64,000 nt of DNA from Janthinobacterium agaricidamnosum (lineage in GTDB: Bacteria > Pseudomonadota > Gammaproteobacteria > Burkholderiales > Burkholderiaceae_D), in NCBI RefSeq assembly GCF_003667705.1, contig NZ_CP033019.1, positions 4,836,001 to 4,900,000 of the forward strand, in the 5' to 3' direction. A program made the translations under genes and the position numbers. The stretch's first letter is position 1. Each line of letters starts with the position of its first letter. Under the pieces are notes generated by a model. That model was not told the DNA's origin. It saw only the letters and a program-made list of their open reading frames with translations, and did no database searches. Shown here one piece after another: positions 37,293-45,787 of this stretch.

Positions 37293-38615
37293 TCACCGTT
37301 TTTCTGACGTTCGGGGAACTTGCGCACTCAAGATCAGCACCAGATCGGTATGCAGCTTCGTCCCCGATCGAGCAGCCCACGAAGACGGCAGAAACGAGAA
37401 GCCAGAGGAACTATCGACGGTTTGCGCATCGTTCAAGCCGCCAATCAACAGCACTTCGCCATCGTTGACCGTCACCGCCGTTTTGACTTGGCGCTTAATC
37501 AGCGTGGGTGAACCCGTCACGCCGCTGGCCGTTGGCTTAAAACTGGATATTTGCCCATCGATGGCGAGATTGATTTTCCCGCTACCGAGTATCTTTGGCA
37601 GCACGTCGACGATGACGCCGGAAGGCCGATAAACGATGTTTTGCACGCTATTGCCGGAATTGTCTTTGCCAGTGCTGGCAATCGTCGGCGTTTCATCGCC
37701 CACCGTCAGCACCATTTTTTGATAGTCGTCGCCCACAATGCGGCTGTTCGATACTTGCTTGAAACGGCCGTCTGTGTTGAGCGCATCGATAACCAACTGA
37801 AAATTGGTTCCGCGCAAGCTGATCGCGGACGCCGAATTGACGCTCCCCAGCGACGCGCCGAACTTCGCACCGAGCACGCTGGCCATGATGGAAATGCCGC
37901 GGCCCGAGCTGGCGTTATCCGTGACCTCGACCCACGACGCCGACACATCAACCATACGCGGCAACTGATCGAGCGCACCGAGCAAGATGCGCATCTTGTT
38001 TAACTCCGACGCGCTGCCGGTCAGCACAATTTGATTGCCAGCCGCCACAGCACTACGCGGACCAAACGCAGCCGTCACGACCTGCACCAAGAAATCAGCC
38101 GAACGGCCAGCCGGCGCGTATACCTCTGATTCATCATCACGGCGCCGGCCGGAAGTACTGCCTGCAATGCCACTGGCATACCCACCGTCAAAATACCCCT
38201 CATCTGATTTAAGCCTGTTCAGCGGCGCAAACAAGGCCCCAGCAGATGACGACGCGCTTTGTGTAGCAACTTCAGGCGGAAGCGACACAACCGGAGCTTG
38301 GGCGGAACGAAAAGACTGCGCTGCACGCAGGTAATACACGCCATCGCGCAACTCGGACGAAATGCCCTGATCAGAAAGCACACCCTCAATAAAAACTGGC
38401 AATTGCTGGGGCGTTAAAGAACGTACAGAAACTGAGATTTTGCGATCCAACGCCAGTGCATCCGGCGCAATCACGAAATCGCGCTCAAGAAGATTTTTGT
38501 ACGTCGCCTGCGCAAATGACACCAGCGAGACAGATGACAGATTGATGGCCACGGGCTGATTATTGGCCAGCGCCATGCAGGGCAACAGCATCAGGTACAG
38601 GAGCCAATTTTTCAT
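37293..38615 (-). CDS. Inovirus secretin (pIV-like outer-membrane channel)
   Basis: A 440-residue secretin. The signal peptide is MKNWLLYLMLLPCMALA; an N0-like domain (VSFAQATYKNLLERDFVIAP) and N1-like domain follow, then the secretin core with VDVSASWVEV, VIVDVLPKI and VTVNDGEVLLIGGL near the C-terminus. It would form the gated channel for virion extrusion, so the phage does not need the host type II secretin. The ATG at 38615 overlaps the zot stop (ATGA). A Ser/Ala/Gly-rich linker separates the N-domains from the core. Confidence 0.92.
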   Translation of the reverse strand: MKNWLLYLMLLPCMALANNQPVAINLSSVSLVSFAQATYKNLLERDFVIAPDALALDRKISVSVRSLTPQQLPVFIEGVLSDQGISSELRDGVYYLRAAQSFRSAQAPVVSLPPEVATQSASSSAGALFAPLNRLKSDEGYFDGGYASGIAGSTSGRRRDDESEVYAPAGRSADFLVQVVTAAFGPRSAVAAGNQIVLTGSASELNKMRILLGALDQLPRMVDVSASWVEVTDNASSGRGISIMASVLGAKFGASLGSVNSASAISLRGTNFQLVIDALNTDGRFKQVSNSRIVGDDYQKMVLTVGDETPTIASTGKDNSGNSVQNIVYRPSGVIVDVLPKILGSGKINLAIDGQISSFKPTASGVTGSPTLIKRQVKTAVTVNDGEVLLIGGLNDAQTVDSSSGFSFLPSSWAARSGTKLHTDLVLILSAQVPRTSEKR

Positions 38616-39757
38616 ACAGCACCCCGCACCCACAAGCCCGGCTCAATCTGCGCTATCCAGCCGCCATCCACGAAGCGAAAACGCAGAGCAACCACGACCC
38701 GACCGTCAGACAAGTTAACCATATATTTCGATCCTTGATTGATATAACCAACACCCGCTATCGTCTTCGAATAGACAAACTCCTCCTTTTTCTGCGCAAC
38801 CTCAGGCGCGAAAAATGAGCCTCCAAAGTGGTATCCAAAAACGCCAAGAACGACGCCCAACAGCAGCGAACAGAATAGAAATTTAGACATATGTTTGTGT
38901 GGTGGTTTAGGAGGCAGCGCCCTAGGGCGCAACAGCGACAAGGCGGCAGGCGTAGCCTGCAATGGCCCGATGAAATCGGGAGGAACACCCACGGCAGCAG
39001 ATAAGTGCCATGCCGAAAGCAGCGAGTGCGTGCCATGGGGGTAGCTATCAGAAAAGACTTGCGTGGTGTTATAGGCATTGTTCAAGTCATCGCCCCGGAA
39101 GTACCAGCGGTCCGCCACCAGCCCATCAGGAGAAGCGCCCAAGCGCACAACACCAATGTGCAAGCGGGGCATACTGCCCGTCGATGCACCGGCCGTCATA
39201 AAAGCAATGGCGGGACTCAGAAGCGGTACCTTCATACGGTCAAGACGATTCAACCGCACCACATACTCAAGCAGCGATTCGCGCAACTGTTTGTCGACCT
39301 GGCTGATGTTCTGCATGATGAAAAAAATGTCCCAGCCATACTTGCGCGCATGGATCGCCCATTCGAGCATTTCCGCCCTACCCTTGTCTTGAAAATTGCG
39401 CGTATTGAGCCACGAACCGCACTCATCGAGAATGAGCGCGCCATTGTGGTGCTCATCAAATCCCGGCAGCAACTTAGGCGACGGTGCAATCGCCGTGATA
39501 CCAGCGCGACCATGCTGCAACATAGGCTCAAACTGGATGAACCTGTTCCCACTACCTACCATGTACAAATCGACCGCTGATGGCTTGTCTGGAACTCGTA
39601 TGACCACGCTTTTATCCGTCGCTGGCATCAGATGCTCAAGGAAAACGTCGCAGTTTGTCGCAACCCTCTTGCCGTCCCGCAGGTAACGCCTGATCTGATC
39701 GATTGCCGCTTTACCCTTGCCACTGCCAAGCTTGCCTGTAATTGCATAAACAGCCAT
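38612..39757 (-). CDS. zot: Zot-family assembly ATPase (pI-like)
   Basis: A 381-residue inner-membrane ATPase that drives filament assembly and export. Walker A is AITGKLGSGKGK at the N-terminus and Walker B is GALILDECGSWL. A single membrane helix (FLFCSLLLGVVLGVFGYHFG) near residue 300 leaves a short periplasmic C-terminus, the pI/Zot topology. It is coupled to the secretin gene by a 4-nt overlap and lies 9 bp after the DUF5455 gene. Toxicity reported for Vibrio Zot should not be assumed here. Confidence 0.94.
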   Translation of the reverse strand: MAVYAITGKLGSGKGKAAIDQIRRYLRDGKRVATNCDVFLEHLMPATDKSVVIRVPDKPSAVDLYMVGSGNRFIQFEPMLQHGRAGITAIAPSPKLLPGFDEHHNGALILDECGSWLNTRNFQDKGRAEMLEWAIHARKYGWDIFFIMQNISQVDKQLRESLLEYVVRLNRLDRMKVPLLSPAIAFMTAGASTGSMPRLHIGVVRLGASPDGLVADRWYFRGDDLNNAYNTTQVFSDSYPHGTHSLLSAWHLSAAVGVPPDFIGPLQATPAALSLLRPRALPPKPPHKHMSKFLFCSLLLGVVLGVFGYHFGGSFFAPEVAQKKEEFVYSKTIAGVGYINQGSKYMVNLSDGRVVVALRFRFVDGGWIAQIEPGLWVRGAV

Positions 39758-39766
39758 ATCGAGCGC

Positions 39767-40102
39767 CTACTTAACAACAATATTCAGGCCTTTTTTCTGA
39801 AACACGTAGATTTGGCAACAGAGCCATACCGACATATAACAAGAAGCTGCCGCCATCGTCGTGGAATTAAATGCAATGCCAAGACCAACGGCAAAGCTTG
39901 GATGCGAATTAGAAATACCAGAAATTCCCTGCGCACAAACCCCGCGTGCGCATGACTGCATTGCAGCTATAACGACTGCAAAAAAACCCAGCATGACCAG
40001 TACAGCGGATATACGAAAAGCTTTTTCAAGCACCATATATCTGCCAAAAAAACTAATCAAGAATGTAACAATAGATACAAGTAAATTTGCAAGAAGTGGC
40101 AT
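39767..40102 (-). CDS. DUF5455-like inovirus membrane protein (pVI-type minor coat candidate)
   Basis: This 111-residue protein has three hydrophobic segments: an N-terminal helix (LANLLVSIVTFLISFF), a second at ~30-48 and a third around 70-100 containing several cysteines. Size, topology and position between the adsorption protein and Zot match the DUF5455/pVI slot of inoviruses, where the product caps the virion end with pIII and helps its release. The start follows the pIII stop by 3 nt. Confidence 0.78.
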   Translation of the reverse strand: MPLLANLLVSIVTFLISFFGRYMVLEKAFRISAVLVMLGFFAVVIAAMQSCARGVCAQGISGISNSHPSFAVGLGIAFNSTTMAAASCYMSVWLCCQIYVFQKKGLNIVVK

Positions 40103-40105
40103 GAT

Positions 40106-41302
40106 TTAAGCCTTAGAAGCAGAAGCAATTTGTTGAATTGAACCAATCACGGCAAAAAAGCAAATAACACCAGAAATAAATTTTGCAAATATTTCAACAT
40201 ACGTACAAATATTTACCTGATATGCCGCGCCAGTTATAGGGTTAGATACAGTCGGATTCGAACAAGTGGCAGTATTAATCTGCGGGAACCAGTCCCCATA
40301 CATTAATTTCTCTTTCACAAGTGAACCTATTTGATCCAGCCCACTTTTATTAGTCGATTCAATTTCCTTAAGCCAAACATCACCCGGCCCTGTATCTAAT
40401 GTCGGCGTGCCAGTTTCATCAATACGGCAAGGGGATTGACCGGGTGCACCGCAAGGCTGTTTGACAGAACCTGTATCACCACCTGTGCCGGTACCTGTGC
40501 CGTTGCCGTTGCCTGTGCCGTTGCCTGTGCCGTTGCCGGTTCCTGTACCCGTGCCGTTGCCATTGCCGTTGCCGTTGCCGGTTCCTGTGCCGTTGCCGTT
40601 GCCGTTGCCGGGATCAGTCGGATCAGTCGGATTTGTCGGATTTGTCGGATTTGTCGGATTATTCGGATCACCGGGCGTATAAGGCGGAGGATTCGAATCC
40701 GGAAGACTTTCCACCGAACAACGCTCACCGTTATTAGTCAAGGTAATATCGTAATGCAATAAGAACACACCATTAGCATCACTCGGACCTTCATGACCCT
40801 TACCTACATCATCTGCAGACTTAATTTTGGAAATGCAGCCATCGATACAATATGAAGCCGTAAAAAAGGAGCCATTCGGCATAATAGGTTTAACAACTAT
40901 CGACTCATTATTAGGACCACGCTTGTAATAAGCAGATGGAATATCATAAGTACCAGCCGAGTCGCCCTCAACACACTGAGCACGAACGCATCTAGAACCA
41001 ATCGGCTTTGATGAATCTTGCTCAAAACGTCCACCACCTGGACAAACCTCAACAAGCTCGCCATAAAGCCAATCCTCCTCCTTACCCATGTACACAGTAG
41101 TAAGCTTATAAATATCAGCACGAACATTTGCGCATTTAATCGTGGCTTTCGGAGAATAAGATTGCATGACAGAAACAATACCTGCGCAGTCATTACTGGG
41201 AACAAGTGGACGAGCGCCACCCGCCGCTTCAAAATACACTTTACCGCCAGCAGCAGCAGAATAAGAACAAAACAACATCAGAAAAAACAGCAATAAGCGC
41301 AC
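40106..41302 (-). CDS. Inovirus adsorption protein (pIII / TspB-like)
   Basis: A 398-residue exported protein. The GTG start at 41302 is supported by a near-perfect GGGGGAGGTGA Shine-Dalgarno 7 nt upstream and gives a signal peptide (MRLLLFFLMLFCSYSAAA). A cysteine-rich N-terminal receptor-binding part (~20-215) is followed by a Pro/Asn/Thr and Gly/Asn/Thr low-complexity linker (~225-310), then a C-terminal domain ending in a membrane anchor (FAKFISGVICFFAVIGSI). This layout matches pIII and the TspB-related proteins of Neisseria filamentous phages. It determines host range. Confidence 0.87.
   Translation of the reverse strand: MRLLLFFLMLFCSYSAAAGGKVYFEAAGGARPLVPSNDCAGIVSVMQSYSPKATIKCANVRADIYKLTTVYMGKEEDWLYGELVEVCPGGGRFEQDSSKPIGSRCVRAQCVEGDSAGTYDIPSAYYKRGPNNESIVVKPIMPNGSFFTASYCIDGCISKIKSADDVGKGHEGPSDANGVFLLHYDITLTNNGERCSVESLPDSNPPPYTPGDPNNPTNPTNPTNPTDPTDPGNGNGNGTGTGNGNGNGNGTGTGTGNGTGNGTGNGNGTGTGTGGDTGSVKQPCGAPGQSPCRIDETGTPTLDTGPGDVWLKEIESTNKSGLDQIGSLVKEKLMYGDWFPQINTATCSNPTVSNPITGAAYQVNICTYVEIFAKFISGVICFFAVIGSIQQIASASKA
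40478..40676 (-). repeat. Coding tandem repeats in the pIII-like linker
   Basis: Degenerate 6-bp units (GGCAAC, GGCACA or similar on the coding strand) encode GN/GT dipeptides, and next to them a tri-residue NPT/DPT repeat is encoded by a 9-bp unit. Slippage could vary linker length between isolates. Confidence 0.8.
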
Positions 41303-41317
41303 GTCGTCACCTCCCCC

Positions 41318-41342
41318 AAAAAAAAAGGCGACCGAAGTCGCC
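41318..41342 (-). terminator. Terminator between major coat and pIII-like genes
   Basis: GGCGAC-TTCG-GTCGCC, a 6-bp stem with a stable UUCG tetraloop, is followed by T9 on the minus strand. It lies 19 bp after the major coat stop, the same place as the gene VIII terminator of Ff phages, so coat mRNA would greatly exceed pIII mRNA. Confidence 0.92.
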
Positions 41343-41360
41343 CATACCACAGAGCCGGAC

Positions 41361-41576
41361 TTAGCCAGCCTTCGAGAATGCTTTTTTCATCATCTTGATA
41401 CCCCAGAAGCCACCGGCGACCAATACCGCGACAGCGAACGCTGCCGAAATGTACGTGCTGGCAGTACCGGACAAAGCAGTGATCGCAGCGACGCCTTGAT
41501 CATCAGCAGCCGACGCACCAGCCGAGACAGCAACAGCACCAACCAGAGCCAAACCGCGCTGAATATTTTTGTTCAT
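41361..41576 (-). CDS. Inovirus major coat protein (pVIII-like)
   Basis: A 71-residue precursor. The signal peptide MNKNIQRGLALVGAVAVSAGASA is cleaved to leave ~48 residues: an acidic, amphipathic start (ADDQGVAAITAL), a membrane helix (ISAAFAVAVLVAGGFWGI) and a basic C-terminus (KMMKKAFSKAG) that faces DNA. This is the standard pVIII design. The ATG at 41576 has AAGGAA 7-12 nt upstream; the frame is open for 76 more codons, overlapping the small-coat genes. Confidence 0.94.
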   Translation of the reverse strand: MNKNIQRGLALVGAVAVSAGASAADDQGVAAITALSGTASTYISAAFAVAVLVAGGFWGIKMMKKAFSKAG

Positions 41577-41638
41577 GTTCAATTCCTTAAAAATTGGCCT
41601 ACAAGTACGATTGACGACGGCCGAACGCCAAAAGAGAG

Positions 41639-41746
41639 CTAATCCAATATTTCGATAGAGCGGCGGATAATTCGCTGTATCGAACCAGCGGCATACCCGA
41701 TCCCAAACGCACTCAAGGCATAGCCAACGGCGGCGGCGATAGTCAT
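41639..41746 (-). CDS. 35-residue small membrane protein (pVII/pIX-type coat candidate)
   Basis: This gene encodes MTIAAAVGYALSAFGIGYAA then GSIQRIIRRSIEILD: one hydrophobic helix and a basic tail, the size of the tip proteins pVII and pIX. Its ATG overlaps the stop of the preceding 35-residue gene (TAATG). It lies 62 bp upstream of the major coat gene, matching the gene VII-IX-VIII order. Confidence 0.75.
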   Translation of the reverse strand: MTIAAAVGYALSAFGIGYAAGSIQRIIRRSIEILD

Positions 41747-41853
41747 TATTTGTGCTCCAAAAATCGGGCAATAATGTACTTGAGCAGATGTACGCCGCAG
41801 ACAAACAGGCCAGCCAAAAACAGAATGGGCCAGAGATTTTTAAGCAGGATCAT
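41746..41853 (-). CDS. 35-residue small membrane protein (second pVII/pIX-type candidate)
   Basis: It encodes MILLKNLWPILFLAGLFVCG then VHLLKYIIARFLEHK: a single hydrophobic helix with a basic C-terminus. The start overlaps the stop of the 77-residue gene (ATGA), and its stop overlaps the next start (TAATG), so the genes are translationally coupled in a row. Confidence 0.75.
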   Translation of the reverse strand: MILLKNLWPILFLAGLFVCGVHLLKYIIARFLEHK

Positions 41854-42083
41854 CGTTGCGCCCCTGCGATCCAGCCCAACGCGAACAGCACCACTACGGC
41901 CGCTGCAAAAAACGCATCCAAAGCCTTATCCTGCGCCGCCACTGCCGCCACGTATTCAGTGCCTGACTCGACCACGTAGGCACATGCAGACAATTCAGTG
42001 GGCGCGCTAGACACCGTGTACAGCACGGCACCAGACGGAGCATCTGGCCCCGTCATTTGTGTGGAATCGACGCAGGAAGGCAT
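41850..42083 (-). CDS. Phage 77-residue single-TM protein
   Basis: An unrecognised small protein. An N-terminal polar part with three cysteines is followed by one C-terminal membrane helix (LDAFFAAAVVVLFALGWIAGA) and a short basic end. It has no signal peptide at the start. Position between the ssDNA-binding protein and the small coats suggests a virion or assembly role. An internal ATG at 42056 is an alternative start. Confidence 0.65.
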   Translation of the reverse strand: MPSCVDSTQMTGPDAPSGAVLYTVSSAPTELSACAYVVESGTEYVAAVAAQDKALDAFFAAAVVVLFALGWIAGAQR

Positions 42084-42089
42084 GGGAAA

Positions 42090-42431
42090 TTACGAAGCGG
42101 TTTGTTGACCTGGGTTCGCCTTGATGACGGGAGCCGCTGCAGCGGACTTTGCTTGGGAAGCAGCGGAAATTGGAGTGATAGAAAAGACCTGCGCGCCGAC
42201 ACGTTTGTCCTGCGAGATCGAGACTTCGAACTCAACCTCATACATGCCCGGTTGAGTGTCTTTGAAGCGCTCCGGCAAGACCAGCTCACCGATTAACGGC
42301 TCGATGACGCCGGTATCGCGGTTTGGCTTGTGGACGATGCATTGCGCCATGCGCATATCGTAGTCATTGCCGGTTTTTTTCGAACGGCCCGCCACTTGGG
42401 TGACGTGCAAAATTTGAATGGTATTTTTCAT
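42090..42431 (-). CDS. Inovirus single-stranded DNA-binding protein (pV-like)
   Basis: A 113-residue protein. An OB-fold-like N-terminal ~85 residues (IQILHVTQVAGRSKKTGNDY, GMYEVEFEVSISQDKRVGAQ) is followed by an Ala/Gln-rich tail. It is the first gene of the structural run and in size and place matches the pV protein that coats new plus strands before packaging. An in-frame TTG-started frame upstream (42597) overlaps it and was not called. Confidence 0.8.
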   Translation of the reverse strand: MKNTIQILHVTQVAGRSKKTGNDYDMRMAQCIVHKPNRDTGVIEPLIGELVLPERFKDTQPGMYEVEFEVSISQDKRVGAQVFSITPISAASQAKSAAAAPVIKANPGQQTAS

Positions 42432-42591
42432 GGTCTTTTCCTTGGAGTAAGTCGCCCGCTAGAGCGATTAAGTTTTTGCACGGATCAGCAGCCGAAAAAA
42501 CCTCCCAAGGCGTACCAGTGGGCAAACAGGCGGCCCGTGGGCCGGAGACTGAGCGGTTTACATTCAAGCTGAATGTGCTATCGTTAACTTC

Positions 42592-42657
42592 GTCCAATCG
42601 GACAAATTAAAATGTCCGTTCGGACTAGCTAAGTGCGATATTAATGTCCATTTGGAC
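42592..42657. promoter_or_regulatory. Three palindromic operators between the divergent phage promoters
   Basis: GTCCAATCGGAC (42592-42603), GTCCGTTCGGAC (42614-42625) and GTCCATTTGGAC (42646-42657) share the pattern GTCC-N4-GGAC. Their start-to-start spacings are 22 and 32 bp, about two and three helical turns, so all lie on one DNA face. They separate the plus-strand regulator from the minus-strand phage genes and are the likely binding sites of that regulator. Confidence 0.82.
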
Positions 42658-42679
42658 TAATTGCCAATGAGAAAATACT

Positions 42680-42973
<294 letters not shown>

Positions 42974-43040
42974 GGGGACTGCGGCTTGGCGGCGCTGTTG
43001 AAAACCCGCCTCGCGCGGCCGTTTTGGAAACGGACACGCG

Positions 43041-43069
43041 AGGATAGGGGTATCAGGGGCGTACGTCAA
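43041..43069 (-). promoter_or_regulatory. Sigma-70 promoter of tRNA-Ile
   Basis: TTGACG (43064-43069) and TATCCT (43041-43046) are separated by exactly 17 bp. Transcription would start about 60 nt before the tRNA and run leftwards into the prophage. It lies 14 bp after the rpoD stop. Confidence 0.85.
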
Positions 43070-43082
43070 GCCCTATTGGCTT

Positions 43083-45323
43083 CTAGTTGCCTTCCAAGAA
43101 GCTTTTCAGCTTGTCGGAGCGCGATGGGTGGCGCAGCTTGCGCAGCGCCTTGGCTTCGATCTGGCGGATGCGCTCGCGCGTCACGTCAAATTGCTTGCCC
43201 ACTTCTTCCAGGGTGTGGTCGGTGGACATTTCGATGCCGAAACGCATGCGCAGCACTTTTGCTTCGCGTGGCGTCAGGGAATCGAGCACGTCCTTGACCA
43301 CGCCCCGCATGGACGCGTGCAGCGCTGCGTCGGCCGGGGCCAGCGTGTTGTTGTCCTCGATGAAGTCGCCCAGGTGGGAATCGTCGTCATCGCCGATCGG
43401 CGTTTCCATCGAGATCGGTTCCTTGGCGATTTTCATGATCTTGCGGATCTTGTCCTCGGGCATCTCCATCTTGATCGCCAGGGTGGCCGGATCGGGCTCC
43501 GCGCCTGTTTCTTGCAGGATCTGGCGCGAGATCCGGTTCATCTTGTTGATCGTCTCGATCATGTGCACGGGAATGCGGATCGTGCGCGCCTGGTCGGCGA
43601 TCGAGCGGGTAATCGCCTGGCGGATCCACCAGGTCGCATACGTGGAGAACTTGTAGCCGCGGCGGTACTCGAACTTGTCAACGGCCTTCATCAGGCCGAT
43701 ATTGCCTTCCTGGATCAGGTCGAGGAATTGCAGGCCCCGGTTCGTGTATTTCTTGGCGATCGAAATGACCAGGCGCAAGTTGGCCTCCGTCATTTCGCGC
43801 TTGGCCTTGCGCGCCTTCATTTCACCGGCCGCCATCTGGCGGTTGATATTGCGCAAGTCCGGCAGCGGCAGTACGACACGCGCCTGCAGGTCGATCAGGC
43901 GCTGCTGCAATTCCTTGACGGTCGGAATGTTGCGGCCCAGGATGGCGCTGTACGCGTGTCCTGCGTTGACTTCGCCATCGACCCAGTCGAGGTTGGTTTC
44001 ATTGCCCGGGAAGACCTTGATGAAGTGGGCGCGCGGCATGCCGCAGCGGTTCACGGCCACGTCGAGGATCTGTTTCTCGATATGGCGCACTTCGTCGACC
44101 TGGCCGCGCAGGGTGTCGCACAGCTTTTCCACCACCTTGGCCGTGAAGCGGATGCCCAGCAACTCTTGCGAAATGGCTTCCTGCGCCTTGGCGTAGGGCT
44201 TGGAGTTGTAGCCTTCCTTTTCGAAGGCGCGGCGCATCTTGTCGAATTGCTGCGAAATGACGGCAAATTTTTCCAGCGCCGTGCGTTTCAGGGTTTCCAG
44301 CTGTTCGGCCGAGAAGCCGGCGGCGCCCGAAGCGCTCGCTTCTTCCTCTTCTTCCTCTTCCTCTTCTTCCGCTTCGCCTTCTTCCTCGTCTTCTTCGACG
44401 GGAGCGGACACGACAGGGGCGGCGGCGACCGGTTCGTTCTCATCGACGAGGCCGTCGACGATTTCGTCGATCTTGATCTCTTCGTTGGCGATGCGGTCGG
44501 CGGCGGCGATGATCTCGGCGATCGTCACGGGACAGGCGGAAATTGCCTGGATCATGTCTTTCAAGCCATCTTCGATGCGCTTGGCAATCTCGATCTCGCC
44601 TTCGCGCGTCAGCAGCTCGACCGAGCCCATCTCGCGCATGTACATGCGCACCGGGTCGGTGGTGCGGCCGAAATCGGAATCGACGGTCGACAATGCGGCC
44701 TCGGCGGCCGCTTCCGCCTCGTCATCGCTGGTGACGACGGCAACGTTATCGGACAGCAACAGCGTTTCCGCATCGGGCGCGTGTTCGTAGACGGCGATGC
44801 CCATGTCATTGAAGGTACCGATGATGCCTTCGATGGCTTCCGGATCGACGATGTTTTCGGGCAAGTGATCGTTGATTTCCGCATACGTCAGGAAACCGCG
44901 TTCCTTGCCGAACTTGATCAGGGTCTTGAGTTTCTGACGCCGGCGCTCGAGTTCTTCTTCGCTCGCTTCCGTGTCGGACGAGAACGCGTCCTTCAGCAGC
45001 GCGCGCTCTTTCGCCTTGCGGTCCTTGGCCTTGGCCTTGTCGACGGCCTTCAGTTCGGCCCGCTCGACGGCGTTCAGGGCGGCGACTTCATCATTTTCTG
45101 GCTGGAATTCTTTTGGCTTGCGGCCGCGGCGGCCTGGCACTTTTACCGACGGCAAGACATAACCGGACGTATCGATGGCCGCCAGGGTAGCGGCGTCGGT
45201 GGTCTGGCTGACCACGGGCGCGCTGGTCACGCGCGCTTCTGGCCGGTCGAGCGCCTTTTCGGCTTTCGTGGTAACTTTAGTGGGCTTTACAGCCGCTTTG
45301 GATTCGGGTTTCTTGATTGGCAC
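43083..45323 (-). CDS. rpoD: RNA polymerase primary sigma factor RpoD (sigma-70)
   Basis: A 746-residue primary sigma factor with region 1.1, region 1.2 ([21 protein letters not shown]), a long non-conserved region with an acidic run ([20 protein letters not shown]) near residue 315-335, region 2 ([20 protein letters not shown]), region 3, and region 4 with [23 protein letters not shown]. The N-terminus is Lys/Ala-rich and longer than in E. coli, which is usual in betaproteobacteria. It is the last gene of the rpsU-yqeY-dnaG-rpoD run. Confidence 0.97.
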   Translation of the reverse strand: MPIKKPESKAAVKPTKVTTKAEKALDRPEARVTSAPVVSQTTDAATLAAIDTSGYVLPSVKVPGRRGRKPKEFQPENDEVAALNAVERAELKAVDKAKAKDRKAKERALLKDAFSSDTEASEEELERRRQKLKTLIKFGKERGFLTYAEINDHLPENIVDPEAIEGIIGTFNDMGIAVYEHAPDAETLLLSDNVAVVTSDDEAEAAAEAALSTVDSDFGRTTDPVRMYMREMGSVELLTREGEIEIAKRIEDGLKDMIQAISACPVTIAEIIAAADRIANEEIKIDEIVDGLVDENEPVAAAPVVSAPVEEDEEEGEAEEEEEEEEEEASASGAAGFSAEQLETLKRTALEKFAVISQQFDKMRRAFEKEGYNSKPYAKAQEAISQELLGIRFTAKVVEKLCDTLRGQVDEVRHIEKQILDVAVNRCGMPRAHFIKVFPGNETNLDWVDGEVNAGHAYSAILGRNIPTVKELQQRLIDLQARVVLPLPDLRNINRQMAAGEMKARKAKREMTEANLRLVISIAKKYTNRGLQFLDLIQEGNIGLMKAVDKFEYRRGYKFSTYATWWIRQAITRSIADQARTIRIPVHMIETINKMNRISRQILQETGAEPDPATLAIKMEMPEDKIRKIMKIAKEPISMETPIGDDDDSHLGDFIEDNNTLAPADAALHASMRGVVKDVLDSLTPREAKVLRMRFGIEMSTDHTLEEVGKQFDVTRERIRQIEAKALRKLRHPSRSDKLKSFLEGN

Positions 45324-45787
45324 AGGCGCTTTCGATTACACAACGACTTGCTTTACGGTGGATTAGGATAAAGTTTGCTGCCAGTTCCCTGTCTACCTGC
45401 GGGAACCACCATCTTCGAACCTGCCGACTACGCAAATTCGACACTGTTACGTTACTTACACCTCATCGGCCACGATCCGCGGGAAGCGCAGCAATTCCTG
45501 TCCACCGGCTGTTGCCAGCCGCCTCGGCAAAAATTCCTGCATCGACCGCGTTGGGAGCGAGGGCCTGGCGCGGCTTGCCAGCGTCTGCGAGCCTTGCCCG
45601 CAACGCCGAAAGCGCCAGTTGGCCCTGGCTGCCGACACGATCCACCGCGCCGATCAAGAGCCTAACTTACTGAAAACAAATACTATTTACGAAACAGAAC
45701 TAGCTTGCCAAAGCACACAATACTTAGCATTTAATTATAGCACGCGAAAAATGTTTTTCCAGTGCGCGACATACCCTCAGGGCAAGG
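45324..45787. other. Intergenic region between dnaG and rpoD
   Basis: About 460 bases. On the minus strand a TATAAT (45739-45734) in an AT-rich patch is a possible -10 box for an rpoD-specific promoter, but its -35 is weak. Plus-strand frames here look non-coding, and no clear terminator follows dnaG. Confidence 0.45.

Noticed and set aside
42364..42597. 77-codon minus-strand frame upstream of the phage ssDNA-binding protein
   Set aside because: TTG start, 68-bp overlap with a better supported gene, low-complexity look; could still be a small phage gene, but I cannot support it.
43128..45371. 747-residue plus-strand open frame opposite rpoD
   Set aside because: Antisense shadow created by GC-rich codon positions; no domain seen.
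45372..45665. Small plus-strand gene between dnaG and rpoD
   Set aside because: Pro/Arg-rich frame with no Shine-Dalgarno or recognisable motif; more likely non-coding leader DNA.
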